38,455 nucleotides of DNA. Origin: Acidobacteriaceae bacterium. Its GTDB lineage: Bacteria; Acidobacteriota; Terriglobia; Terriglobales; Acidobacteriaceae. Positions 1 through 7,938 of the stretch are shown one piece after another (positions within the stretch are counted from its first letter, which is position 1; each line of letters begins with the position of its first letter). The position numbers and the translations under genes were made by a program. The stretch is taken from positions 23,095-61,549 of the forward strand of contig PKXI01000389.1 of assembly GCA_003133425.1 (NCBI GenBank), in the 5' to 3' direction. Under the pieces are notes generated by a model. The model was not told the origin of the DNA, ran no database searches, and saw only the letters and a list, made by a program, of their open reading frames with translations.

Positions 1-158
1 CTCTTGCCCAGGCTACTCGCCCCCCCGTGTCGGCCCCATTCCCTCCGCTCGAAGTACAGGCCCGCCCACGGCAAGCTGGGTAGAAGGCTGGGAAGGTCAT
101 TCTATTGCGTTGCGCTATGCCGGGTGCATGTTAAACAGTGAACGAGAATGCCAGGGCT
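1..158. other. gene-free window edge
   Basis: This C- and G-rich stretch lies beyond the stop codon of the first minus-strand gene. I checked both strands for a gene, a tRNA and the conserved cores of RNase P RNA and SRP RNA and recognised none. It may belong to a feature that continues outside the window. Confidence 0.3.
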
Positions 159-593
159 TTACTGCGCCGCCGTCACTACAACAACAAGTTCTTCTGCACC
201 GCTGAGCGAAAACTGAATAGGCGATATGCGCGCTGACGGCGCGGCCGCATCGATTTCGCGCTCGATCTTTCCTCCCGCAGCGCCAAGAATTACCAGATGC
301 ATTTTTGATGAAACCGTTGTGGCCGCTTTGTTGTTGGCACTTTGCGCACGGCTTGCAGATTGGACGCTGGCGCTGGATGAAGCACTTGGAGCGAATCCCA
401 GCGTGTAGTTCCCTTTCGGCCAGATGCCAAAGTTCGCCTGCCCTGCGTCGTTCGTTGTCCGTGCCGCGCATCCTCCACCGGGGTTCTTCCCTAGTTTTAC
501 ATCGATTCCCTTCAACGGTGCACCAGCCAGGGCGCTCTGTACACTTACAAAGCAAAGTGCTGCTACCAGAATCATTCGAAGGCTTGTCTTCAT
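159..593 (-). CDS. small secreted protein with carboxypeptidase-regulatory-like fold
   Basis: The product is 144 residues. The start is the ATG at 593, not the upstream in-frame one at 650, because AGGAG lies 7 nt before it and the protein then opens with a clean signal peptide: MKTS, a hydrophobic core, and a probable cleavage after SALA near residue 23. The mature part begins APLKGIDVKLGKNPGGG and continues with TNDAGQANFGIWPKGNYTL. That pattern (a short strand, a glycine turn, then DxxGxxxF and a G-Y-x-L strand) is what beta-sandwich carboxypeptidase-regulatory-like domains show. The middle is a low-complexity Ser/Ala stretch. It is probably exported to the periplasm or cell surface, and its function is unknown. 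It lies downstream of pnp but beyond the pnp terminator, so it should have its own promoter, which I did not identify. The fold assignment is an inference from pattern only. Confidence 0.6.
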   Translation of the reverse strand: MKTSLRMILVAALCFVSVQSALAGAPLKGIDVKLGKNPGGGCAARTTNDAGQANFGIWPKGNYTLGFAPSASSSASVQSASRAQSANNKAATTVSSKMHLVILGAAGGKIEREIDAAAPSARISPIQFSLSGAEELVVVVTAAQ

Positions 594-661
594 GCGACTC
601 TCCTCGACTTTCTCAGGACCTGCTTCAGGGTATGGGAGGAGACACTCCAAAGCAAACAGAA

Positions 662-700
662 AAGAGCAAGGCCCGGACTCATCGTCCAGGCCTTGCTCTT
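662..700 (-). terminator. intrinsic terminator of pnp
   Basis: A perfect 12-bp stem (AAGAGCAAGGCC at 662-673 pairing with 689-700) has an inner GGAC/GTCC extension (675-678 with 684-687) and a five-base apical loop. Read on the minus strand, the stem ends in CTCTTTTCTGTTT, which gives the U-rich tail. It starts about 20 nt after the pnp stop codon, so it should end the rpsO-pnp transcript. Confidence 0.8.
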
Positions 701-721
701 ACGTGCTCTTGAGGCTGTCGA

Positions 722-3169
722 CTAAGCGGGACCGCTCGGTCCACGACCGCCGCCTGGACCACCGGGCCGGCGGCGACGACGACGGCGATTATTGTTATTC
801 GCCGGAGGCCGTCCGGAGCCGGCTGTTTGTTCAACCGGCACTGGCGCACCTTCAGCGCGGTTGAAGTTCGGCTCGGTCTCCTCGTCGAATTCCTCACCGC
901 CTTCCTCGTCGAAGTCATCTCCGCCTTCAATGAGGATTGTGCTCTGGTTGGATTTCGGCTGGCGCTCGTCGAATTCATTTCGCGGCTTGGCCGGGACGAC
1001 GGGTGAGGCCGGAGCTTCGTAAACGGAACTCCCACCTTCTTCGGTTTCGGCAGGAGACGATGGGACGAGCTTGGCCTTCTGCTCCTTGATGAGCGCCTTG
1101 CGGCTAAGCTTGATGCGATTGCCCTCGATGGCCAGAACCTTGACCATCACCTGATCGCCTTCGCGCAGTTCGTCCTTCACTTCCTTCACGCGATGCTCTG
1201 CGATCTCGGAGATGTGAAGCAGGCCGTCGGTGCCGGGGAAGAGTTCGACGAACGCGCCGAACTCCGCCAGCCGGACAACTTTGCCCAAGTAGGTCTTCCC
1301 GATCTCAGGAACTGCGGTGATGTCGCTGATCATTGCGAGCGCCTTCTTCAGACCATCTGCGTCGCAAGAAGCAACGTTGACCCTACCGGTGTCATCCACA
1401 TCGATCTTGGCGCCAGTCTGCTCGATGATGCCGCGAATGGTAGCGCCGCCCTTGCCGATGAGGTCCCGAATCTTGTCGGTGGGAATCATCACGGTTTCGA
1501 TGCGGGGCGCATAAGCGGAGCGCTCCGTGCGCGGTCCGTCCAGCACTGCGTCCATCTTGTCCAGAAGGAACAACCGGCCGCGACGTGCCTGCTCCATTGC
1601 CTGCTGCAGGATCTCGCGTGTAAGGCCGCCGATCTTGATATCCATTTGCAGAGCGGTGATGCCCTTGCGGGTGCCGGCAACCTTGAAGTCCATGTCGCCG
1701 TAGTGGTCTTCCGCGCCTGCGATATCGGTAAGGATCGCGTAGTCGTCACCTTCCTTCACCAATCCCATCGCTACGCCGGCCACGGAACCCTTGAGCTGGA
1801 TTCCGGAGTCGTAAAGCGCCAGACTCGCACCGCAGACCGAGGCCATCGACGACGAGCCGTTGGATTCGAGGATGTCGGAGACGATGCGGATGGAGTAGGG
1901 AGATTCTTCTGCGCTGGGCAGAACGGCCGAAATGGCTCGCTCGGCGAGTGCTCCATGGCCAATTTCGCGGCGGCCTGTACCGCCCATACGTCCCGTCTCT
2001 CCAACGCTGAAGGGAGGAAAGTTGTAGTGAAGCATGAAGTTCTTGCGTTGCTCGCCCTCGTAGCTCTCGAGGCGCTGGCCGTCGTCAGTGGTTCCCAGTG
2101 TGGCGGTAACCAATGCTTGGGTTTCGCCGCGGGTAAACAGGGCTGAACCGTGTGTACGGGGCAGCACGCTGGTTTCGATGGTGATGGGACGAATTTCGTC
2201 GAATGCGCGGCGATCGGGGCGGATGCGATCCTTGGTCACCTGTTCGCGGAACGAACGCTCACGGAGATGCTCGTAATAGGTACTGAGCTTCTTCTTCATT
2301 GCCGGATCGTCGGCGGCCAGCGCGGCGGCAAGCTCGTCCTTGATCTGCTTGATCAGCGCGTAGCTTTCCGTCTTGCCGTGAGTCTTGGTGTCGAGCGCAT
2401 CTTTCAGGCGATCGCCGACCTTGGACTTGAGCTCAGCGTAGTAGGTCTCGTCGAACTCTGGTGCGGTGAATGCCCGCTTTGGCTTGCCGGCCTTTGAAAC
2501 GAGTTCATCGATTGCGGCGACGATCTTCTTGATTTCCGTATGGGCAAATTCGATGGCGGCGAGGATCACCTCTTCGGTTTCTTCCTTGGCGCCGGACTCG
2601 ATCATCACGATTCCGTCTTTATGCCCTACGACCATGATGTTGACGGTGGTGGCTGCGCGCTCCGCATAGGTGGGATTGATGACAAACTCGCCATTCACGC
2701 GGCCAACCCGCACTGCGCCTACTGTGGCGCTGAAGGGAATGTCGGAGAGAGCCAGAGCTGCCGCGGCTGCATTAATGCCGACCACATCGGGGTCGTTTTC
2801 CTTGTCGGCGGAGAAGACCAATGCGATTACCTGGGTCTCGTTGCGGAAACCATCAGGAAACAACGGACGAATGGGGCGATCAATCTGGCGGCAGGTGAGC
2901 ACTTCCTTTTCGCTCGGCCGGCCCTCGCGCTTAATGAATCCGCCGGGAATGCGGCCACCGGCGTAGGTGTACTCGCGGTAATCCACGGTAAGGGGGAAGA
3001 AGTCGATTCCTTCTCTGGGATCGGGAGAAGCCACGGCGGTGGCCAGGACGACGGTTTCACCAGTGGTCACCAGTGCGGCGCCAGAGGCTTGCTTGGCCAT
3101 GCGGCCGGTCTCAAAGACCAGACGCTTGCCGCCGGCAAGCTCGACAGCTACTTCATGCTTGGTAGACAT
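722..3169 (-). CDS. pnp: polyribonucleotide nucleotidyltransferase (PNPase)
   Basis: This enzyme degrades RNA 3' to 5' by phosphorolysis, releasing nucleoside diphosphates, in the cytoplasm. The product is 815 residues and opens with the family's usual N-terminal RNase PH domain (about 10-215, with the FFPLTVDYRE and GGFIKREGRPSE motifs). A second, catalytic RNase PH domain covers about 315-545. Its EDHYGDMDFKVAG motif supplies D488, D494 and K496, matching D486, D492 and K494 of the E. coli enzyme. A KH domain (IGKGG near 571-575) and an S1 domain (about 624-692) follow. The protein is about 100 residues longer than the usual 700-710. The extra tail is acidic (DDFDEEGGEEFDEE) and then basic and glycine-rich, with seven consecutive arginines. 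The ATG has AAGAGGAA before it. It lies downstream of rpsO on the same strand, with hairpins between them, so post-transcriptional control is likely. Confidence 0.97.
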   Translation of the reverse strand: MSTKHEVAVELAGGKRLVFETGRMAKQASGAALVTTGETVVLATAVASPDPREGIDFFPLTVDYREYTYAGGRIPGGFIKREGRPSEKEVLTCRQIDRPIRPLFPDGFRNETQVIALVFSADKENDPDVVGINAAAAALALSDIPFSATVGAVRVGRVNGEFVINPTYAERAATTVNIMVVGHKDGIVMIESGAKEETEEVILAAIEFAHTEIKKIVAAIDELVSKAGKPKRAFTAPEFDETYYAELKSKVGDRLKDALDTKTHGKTESYALIKQIKDELAAALAADDPAMKKKLSTYYEHLRERSFREQVTKDRIRPDRRAFDEIRPITIETSVLPRTHGSALFTRGETQALVTATLGTTDDGQRLESYEGEQRKNFMLHYNFPPFSVGETGRMGGTGRREIGHGALAERAISAVLPSAEESPYSIRIVSDILESNGSSSMASVCGASLALYDSGIQLKGSVAGVAMGLVKEGDDYAILTDIAGAEDHYGDMDFKVAGTRKGITALQMDIKIGGLTREILQQAMEQARRGRLFLLDKMDAVLDGPRTERSAYAPRIETVMIPTDKIRDLIGKGGATIRGIIEQTGAKIDVDDTGRVNVASCDADGLKKALAMISDITAVPEIGKTYLGKVVRLAEFGAFVELFPGTDGLLHISEIAEHRVKEVKDELREGDQVMVKVLAIEGNRIKLSRKALIKEQKAKLVPSSPAETEEGGSSVYEAPASPVVPAKPRNEFDERQPKSNQSTILIEGGDDFDEEGGEEFDEETEPNFNRAEGAPVPVEQTAGSGRPPANNNNRRRRRRRPGGPGGGRGPSGPA

Positions 3170-3336
3170 AGATTCCTCTTTTCATTTGGTTCGCTTGAGA
3201 AACTTGTGTGGGGAACGCGCAGGCAGTTATGGAAATACTGGCGATGAATCTGGCGGCCGAAAGGTCACGCGCAGACGAGCGCACAAAGCGCGGGAGATCA
3301 GGCCCTCCCGGCATCTGCGATCTGCGCAGCGCAGGA

Positions 3337-3365
3337 ACGGCGCACAGCCGATAGCTGTGCGCCGT
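3337..3365 (-). promoter_or_regulatory. strong hairpin in the rpsO-pnp intergenic region (candidate pnp leader element)
   Basis: A perfect 12-bp stem (ACGGCGCACAGC, 3337-3348, with 3354-3365) closes a five-base loop. No T-run follows on the minus strand, so it is not an obvious terminator. It sits in the 309-bp gap 3170-3478 between rpsO and pnp. In E. coli the pnp leader carries an RNase III-processed hairpin used for autoregulation, and this is the equivalent position. That role is inferred. Nothing else in the gap looks like a gene. Confidence 0.5.
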
Positions 3366-3400
3366 CCCTGGCAGCGGGTTGAGTTCGCCAGGTACACCAT

Positions 3401-3429
3401 GGCCCCAGGTTCTGGGTGGAACAGGGGCC
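3401..3429 (-). promoter_or_regulatory. second hairpin in the rpsO-pnp intergenic region
   Basis: GGCCCC (3401-3406) pairs with GGGGCC (3424-3429), and GTTC (3409-3412) pairs with GAAC (3419-3422), around a six-base loop with a small internal loop. It begins about 50 nt after the rpsO stop. It could be an attenuating or processing structure. No U-tract follows it. Confidence 0.35.
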
Positions 3430-3478
3430 GTGACCAATTTCCGGTCTGGGCGCTTCCGGGTCAATGTCAGCTTTCTGA

Positions 3479-3745
3479 TTACTTGCGGATACCGAGTTTG
3501 CCGATTACGTCGCGATAGCGATCGGAATCATGCGTCTTCAGGTAATCCAGCAGACGGCGGCGTTTGCTGACCAATTGCAAAAGGCCGCGCCGCGAGGCGT
3601 GATCCTTCTTGTGGGTTTTGAAGTGCTCGGTCAGTTCACCAATCCGCTCACTCAGAATCGCGATCTGGACTTCCGGCGAACCGGTGTCTGTATCGTGGGT
3701 GCGGAAGCGTTCGATCAGGGTGGTTTTCTTAGCAGTCGCCAGCAC
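3479..3745 (-). CDS. rpsO: 30S ribosomal protein S15
   Basis: S15 is a primary binding protein of the 16S rRNA central domain and also forms an intersubunit bridge. The 88-residue product matches the family's usual 88-89. It carries the signature segments [16 protein letters not shown] (about 21-36), [25 protein letters not shown] (about 45-69) and the closing IGKLGIRK. The start is a GTG at 3745, with AGGAG 11 nt upstream; no ATG fits. It lies upstream of pnp on the same strand, the classical rpsO-pnp arrangement. In E. coli S15 represses its own translation through a pseudoknot in its leader, but I cannot identify such a structure here by eye. Confidence 0.97.
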   Translation of the reverse strand: MLATAKKTTLIERFRTHDTDTGSPEVQIAILSERIGELTEHFKTHKKDHASRRGLLQLVSKRRRLLDYLKTHDSDRYRDVIGKLGIRK

Positions 3746-3951
3746 GGCGTCAGTTACTCCTCTTGTCTTCTCAGGTCCACTTCTTAAGTGTCTATTGTGA
3801 GATTAACATGAACGCGCCGCCCTGCGCTATTTGCCGGGCGGGCGGAACCTGGAAGCAAACCCTCCGCGTCCAGAACTCGCTGCTTCCCATAAACTGGCGG
3901 CTAATCCCCGCACAATCAACGCCTGGGGTTCGCCATGCCAGCCGCAACGCG

Positions 3952-4995
3952 CTACGGCTGCGCTGCCGACCAATAATTGGCCCGTGCCACGATCCTGGCA
4001 CTGTAATCCTGTGCAGTGCGCACCCGGATGGTGTGCAGGCCGGGCGAGGGGTCTGATGGGCTGAAGGTAATCAGATAACGGTTGCGCATATGTCTGGCCG
4101 CATCGACCACCTGTTGCTCGAATCGCTTGTCGCCGGTGAACGTGGTGTACTCACCGCCGCTCATCCCGGCCACCTCTTTAGTCACGTTCTTCTTGAAAGC
4201 CTTGACGGCCATAATCAGCGCCGAAACCATGTTCATTGTGGGCTGGTCGCCATTGCCGACAACGTCGTCTTTCACGTCATGGAGCAGTTCGGCGCGCGCA
4301 GGCGAAAACGACACGCTCAGCACCAGCACATCGGAACCGCCGATCTTCTGGATCAGCTGCGGAATTTTGGTGTGTTTGCTCCCGTGGTCGCGCTGCTCGC
4401 TTATCAAAAGCAGAACTCGGCGATACTCCTTCGGCTGGGTCTCAAGCAGATCGACGGCGGAACTTACGGTATCCAGAATCGCAGCGCCACCATCGCCTGG
4501 CTCCAGATGATTGAGAGCGTCGTTGATCGCCTCGCCAGCGTGGGTGTAATCGCGAATGAGATGGGGTTTGGAGTCGAATCCCATCAGGGCCGCCTGACTG
4601 CGCGAGTCGCTGAGAAACAGGTCGAGGAGCGGACCGAGCTTGGCCAGCTTGTCGAATTCGAGAACGCTCACTCCGCCCTGTTCCACTGCAACCACCAGTG
4701 CAACCGGAGCGGTGTCCATTTCCTCTTGTACCCGGATCTTTTGCGGCACACCGTTGTCTTCGAGAACAAAGTCGCCCTGCTTCAGGCCGTAGACAATTCC
4801 GCCACCACGTTTCTCAACCAGTGTCGGCACCAGCACCTCGGTGGCCGTCACGCGAAGAGTGGTAGTGTCAGATTGTGGTGTGGGCATCGGCCTGGGAGGT
4901 TCAATTGGGGGCAATTGCTGCGACCGTGCAGCCGCGGCCGCCAGCAGCCAGAGGGCAACGACGCAGGGCGCAAGGCGGGATAATCCGAATCTCAT
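3952..4995 (-). CDS. secreted VWA-like protein (acidobacterial VWFA-related family), degenerate MIDAS
   Basis: The product is 347 residues. It has an N-terminal signal peptide (MRFGLSRLAPCVVALWLLAAAAARSQ, about 1-26), a proline-rich linker, a short beta-rich region (LRVTATEVLVPTLVEKRGG, then LKQGDFVLEDNGVPQKI, about 45-90) and a von Willebrand A-like Rossmann domain from about residue 95. This order, including the DFxLxDNGxPQxI segment before the VWA domain, is that of the VWFA-related proteins abundant in Acidobacteria. The metal-ion motif DxSxS is replaced by VEQGG, the second Thr motif reads GDGGAAILD, and the later SDG-type motif reads SEQRDHGS, so metal binding is probably lost. The ATG at 4995 has AGGAG 10 nt upstream. 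It probably acts outside the cytoplasm in protein-protein contacts, and the partner is unknown. It appears to be a single-gene unit. Confidence 0.8.
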   Translation of the reverse strand: MRFGLSRLAPCVVALWLLAAAAARSQQLPPIEPPRPMPTPQSDTTTLRVTATEVLVPTLVEKRGGGIVYGLKQGDFVLEDNGVPQKIRVQEEMDTAPVALVVAVEQGGVSVLEFDKLAKLGPLLDLFLSDSRSQAALMGFDSKPHLIRDYTHAGEAINDALNHLEPGDGGAAILDTVSSAVDLLETQPKEYRRVLLLISEQRDHGSKHTKIPQLIQKIGGSDVLVLSVSFSPARAELLHDVKDDVVGNGDQPTMNMVSALIMAVKAFKKNVTKEVAGMSGGEYTTFTGDKRFEQQVVDAARHMRNRYLITFSPSDPSPGLHTIRVRTAQDYSARIVARANYWSAAQP

Positions 4996-5016
4996 GCAGA
5001 TAGAACTCCTGAAAAA

Positions 5017-5173
5017 CAGTTGTCAGTTGTCAGTTCTCAATTGTCAATTCATAGTGATCGGCTTTGAGCTTTTAAGCAAAAATGTTTGCGTTTCTGGCAA
5101 CCTCTTAAATGTTCTTGAACAATGAGACTGCGCAGGTAACCGGAGAAAGCTGACAACTGAGCACCGACAACTG
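5017..5173. repeat. tandem heptanucleotide repeats with inverted partial copies
   Basis: Five tandem 7-mers run from 5017 to 5051: CAGTTGT, CAGTTGT, CAGTTCT, CAATTGT, CAATTCA. About 100 nt later, at 5148-5173, the inverted forms GACAACTG appear twice (within AGCTGACAACTGAG and CCGACAACTG), so the region can fold as an imperfect long hairpin. It fills the gap between the VWA-like gene and the small gene at 5177. It resembles the repeat at 22342-22457 in unit length and architecture. Confidence 0.6.
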
Positions 5174-5176
5174 CTT

Positions 5177-5401
5177 TCAAGCCCGCTTGCGCGCCTCACG
5201 CTGCATGCGTCCTGTCCAGGCGAGAAAACTCAACAGCTCCCAGCGCGAGGCCCAGACAAAACTCATCACGCTCCTGGCCGTCAAAGTCTCGGCCCACATA
5301 CCGGAATAAGTCTCGACCCGCCAGCGCAAGTATTCACTTCGCCAGGGAGCGAACCGATGACCGCGAGTCGCATTCCAGATAAAACGGAGAGGAGCCAGCA
5401 A
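5177..5401 (-). CDS. small conserved-looking basic protein, function unknown
   Basis: The product is 74 residues, rich in Arg and Trp: MLAPLRFIWNATRG, then WRSEYLRWRVETYSG, then a C-terminal half with SFVWASRWELLSFLAWTGRM. It starts at a TTG at 5401, supported by AAAAGGA 6 nt upstream. I have a weak memory of similar short proteins with the same WNATRG/LRWRxETYSG pattern in Acidobacteria, but I cannot verify it. No signal peptide is evident. The spaced Trp and Arg residues suggest an amphipathic, perhaps membrane-associated protein. It lies downstream of flgL, 140 nt away on the same strand, with a possible promoter of its own at 5421-5449. Confidence 0.55.
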   Translation of the reverse strand: MLAPLRFIWNATRGHRFAPWRSEYLRWRVETYSGMWAETLTARSVMSFVWASRWELLSFLAWTGRMQREARKRA

Positions 5402-5420
5402 GGCTTGTCCTTTTCGCTAG

Positions 5421-5449
5421 AGTATAGACGGACTGGACGCCATTGTGCT
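5421..5449 (-). promoter_or_regulatory. possible sigma-70 promoter for the 74-residue gene
   Basis: On the minus strand TATACT (5421-5426) matches five of six -10 bases. Seventeen bases upstream AGCACA (5444-5449) matches only three of six -35 bases. The site would give a leader of about 15 nt before the TTG start at 5401, just long enough to hold the AAAAGGA ribosome binding site. Confidence 0.3.
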
Positions 5450-5541
5450 CACAGGCTGGGTTTGGAAAACAGGAACGGGAAGGCATATCCGGCGCAAAGC
5501 CGCGCCTCTGGGCAATGACGAGGTCAGTGGGTGTGGGCGAA

Positions 5542-6450
5542 TTACAGTTTGCTGAACAGGCTGTTTGAAGCTGAGCCAAGCTGTGCGATGACGGCTTCGA
5601 GCGCCGTCTGCTGTGCCGTGGACAAAGACAGTTGCGTTGCGACCTGAGCTACGTCGGCCTGCATCAGGTTAGTCTGTGCCGCGATCAGTTGAGTTTTCTC
5701 ATTGGTCACGGCGTCTGAAGCAGTTGTTAGTTGGGTAATGGAGTTGTCGATGACAACGCGCTGCTGGGATACGTAGTTCAGAGCCGAGCTCAAGGCCTGC
5801 GTGTCGCTTGCTGCCTTTGCGGTGTCCACTGTGCCGCCGGAATAGTCGGCCACCAGGTTGTTGAGGACTGCAAAGACGTTGTTCGAGCCAGTGCCCGAGA
5901 ATATCTGATCGCCGGGCACATTCAACTGTATCTTTTGGCCATTGGGCATCTGGAGATAGTTGACTGCGCCGTCGCCTGTGTAGGAGGTTACGGCGGGCGA
6001 GGTGGCATTCGATGTGGTGAAAGGCGCAGCCGATGTTTGACCACCCGCGAAGATGAACTGCCCCTGGTAGCTAGTGTTTGCCAGCGTAGTCACCTCGCCA
6101 AGGATGCCTGCTATCTGATTGGAAATCGATTCGACGTTGCTCGCATTCATCGTGCCGTTATTGGCGGCCGTCGCGAGCGAAATGGCCTGCGTGAGCTGCG
6201 AAACAACGCTCCCAAGAGCCGAGTCGGCCACCTGGAGCTTTCCCGTAACCATGCTGGAGCTTAAGGTGAATGAGTCATCCTGTTGAATCTGATTCAGCAA
6301 CAGTACATTCTCCCCCGCAGAAACCGCATCCTGGCTCAGGGAGTTTACGCGCACACCACTGGAGAGCTGAGACGTCAACTCCTGCTGGGCCGCCTGGGAC
6401 TGATCGAGAGAAGTCGCTAGATTCGTCAGATAATTCGGGTTCACCCGCAT
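5542..6450 (-). CDS. flgL: flagellar hook-associated protein 3 (hook-filament junction)
   Basis: FlgL sits between FlgK and the filament. The 302-residue product is flagellin-like at both ends. The N-terminus MRVNPNYLTNLATSLDQSQAAQQELTSQLSSG carries the coiled-coil region and the LSSGxRV turn. The middle has SYQGQFIFAGGQT, the xxGxYxFxGxxT segment typical of FlgL, near 130-143. The C-terminal helix contains the long LSTAQQTALEAVIAQLG region. The ATG at 6450 has GGAGG 6 nt upstream. It follows flgK after 75 nt and is the last flagellar gene of the cluster. It is exported by the flagellar type III apparatus and, by analogy, probably chaperoned by the FlgN-like protein encoded upstream. Confidence 0.93.
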   Translation of the reverse strand: MRVNPNYLTNLATSLDQSQAAQQELTSQLSSGVRVNSLSQDAVSAGENVLLLNQIQQDDSFTLSSSMVTGKLQVADSALGSVVSQLTQAISLATAANNGTMNASNVESISNQIAGILGEVTTLANTSYQGQFIFAGGQTSAAPFTTSNATSPAVTSYTGDGAVNYLQMPNGQKIQLNVPGDQIFSGTGSNNVFAVLNNLVADYSGGTVDTAKAASDTQALSSALNYVSQQRVVIDNSITQLTTASDAVTNEKTQLIAAQTNLMQADVAQVATQLSLSTAQQTALEAVIAQLGSASNSLFSKL

Positions 6451-6525
6451 TGATTGCCTCCACCAGGCTGAGCGCTTTTTCTACCGCGCGGCATCAGCAT
6501 GTGTTTCTGAGAGCTTACTGCCGGT

Positions 6526-7938
6526 TTAAGTGACAGTTGTCTGTACTCCCAAGTTCAATGCCGAGGCCATAATTGTGTTCAGCATGGCAAACACCTGCGA
6601 TGCCGCCTGATAACTGCGCTCAAGGGTGCTCATCGAGACGGCTTCGTCGTTCAGATTCACGCTCGATAGCGCATCGTTCTGGGCCTGCAATTGCGTCACC
6701 GACGCATTCTGAGCTGTATTTTCGGTCTGCACACTTGAAACGGTCGAGCCCAGCGTAGTAACAAAAGTCGCGTAAAAATTGGACGGCGTTTGTCCGTTCA
6801 CGATTGCCTGGCCTCCGAGATTGGCCATTGCCACGGCGTTTGTGTTGTCGCCATTTCCCTGGCCCAGACCGCTGGCTGAGATGTGACTCGGATCTGTCAT
6901 CACTACGCTCATCGACCAGGCGCTGCCTGGAATCGCTGTCGGCTCAGAGAAGATATTGCCTGCATTCCCGTTGTCTCCCGCCATATCCGTTCCCGCATTG
7001 TTCAGCGCATTCACTTGTGTCGAGACGCTGTAGGCGAGTTGATCGAGCGAGGCCAGAACGTTGGGAATGTCCTGATCGCGCGCTGTCAAATCGCCGCCCA
7101 GTGAGCCCCCTCCTGAAGTGAGCTGCGCAGTCACATCGGTCGTCCCCAGGAAGAAATGCGTGACCCCATCCGATGTGCCGCTGGTCAGCTGGAAGCTTGA
7201 ATCACCCGAGACCAGCAATTGGCCTGATGTGGTGGTGATCGAGAGGCCGTTGTTTTCCGTCGTTACCTGGTTGATTCCGATCACCTGGGAGAGCTGGCTC
7301 AGGTCATTTTGCCGCTGATCCTCGAGCGTCCCAGCGTCGGTATTCGGCGAGGTGGACTGTATCTGCTGGTTCAGTTGGGCAATGGTTCCCGTCAGCGCAT
7401 TCACCTGGCTTATCTCGCCGGTTGTTTGCTGGTTCAACGCCGACTGTTGCGAATTGAGGCTGGCTGCGGCGTTGGATACGTCACCGGCCAGGGTTGACGC
7501 CGACGAAAGCACCTGCTCGCGCAGTGAATTATCGGTGGGATTGGCTTCAAGAGATGAGAAAGAGTTAAAGAGGCCGGTGATGTCGCTCCCGATGTCTCCT
7601 GCCGTCGAACTGGTGGAACCGGAATCGGGGGTGAACAGAGCCTGCAGCGTATTCAATGCCGACAACCGTGCGCCGGAGGCCGAGGCCAGTTGCTGCTGCT
7701 GATCGAGCCGCTGCGTAAGCACTCGATCGCGCACTGATGTGGCGCCGGTCTCTGTGACACCTGAGCCATAGGAGACTCCGTTGACTACAAACGGATCTTT
7801 CTCCTGCCAATTTGGAACCTCTCTTGTGTAGCCGGACGTGTTCGCATTGGCCACATTGTTGGCCACGATATTCAGAGCCGACTGATCGGCGTCGAGAGCC
7901 TGCGACATCACGCTGAACGCTGCGTTAATTGTCCCCAT
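6526..7938 (-). CDS. flgK: flagellar hook-associated protein 1
   Basis: FlgK is the first junction protein on top of the hook. The product has 470 residues. Its N-terminus MGTINAAFSVMSQALDADQSALNIVANNVANANTSGYTRE has the rod/hook-protein signature ALxxxQxALxxxxNNxANxxTxGYxR. The C-terminus NLNDEAVSMSTLERSYQAASQVFAMLNTIM is the FlgK/FlgE-type terminal helix. The region between 150 and 400 is polar and repetitive, as in other FlgK proteins. The ATG at 7938 overlaps the end of the FlgN-like gene by 14 nt, with only a weak GAGAG nearby, so translation is probably coupled to flgN. flgL follows on the same transcript. Confidence 0.95.
   Translation of the reverse strand: MGTINAAFSVMSQALDADQSALNIVANNVANANTSGYTREVPNWQEKDPFVVNGVSYGSGVTETGATSVRDRVLTQRLDQQQQLASASGARLSALNTLQALFTPDSGSTSSTAGDIGSDITGLFNSFSSLEANPTDNSLREQVLSSASTLAGDVSNAAASLNSQQSALNQQTTGEISQVNALTGTIAQLNQQIQSTSPNTDAGTLEDQRQNDLSQLSQVIGINQVTTENNGLSITTTSGQLLVSGDSSFQLTSGTSDGVTHFFLGTTDVTAQLTSGGGSLGGDLTARDQDIPNVLASLDQLAYSVSTQVNALNNAGTDMAGDNGNAGNIFSEPTAIPGSAWSMSVVMTDPSHISASGLGQGNGDNTNAVAMANLGGQAIVNGQTPSNFYATFVTTLGSTVSSVQTENTAQNASVTQLQAQNDALSSVNLNDEAVSMSTLERSYQAASQVFAMLNTIMASALNLGVQTTVT

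Noticed and set aside
1193..2146. Long open frame on the plus strand opposite pnp
   Set aside because: It is antisense to a clear PNPase, arises from high GC at third codon positions, and has no recognisable motif or ribosome binding site.
3817..3841. CCGCCC/GGGCGG hairpin downstream of the VWA-like gene
   Set aside because: The stem is only 6 bp, the loop is 13 nt, and no T-run follows, so I do not call it a terminator.
5491..5506. GGCGC/GCGCC hairpin downstream of flgL
   Set aside because: The stem is only 5 bp and lacks a T-run. It is expected by chance in GC-rich DNA.
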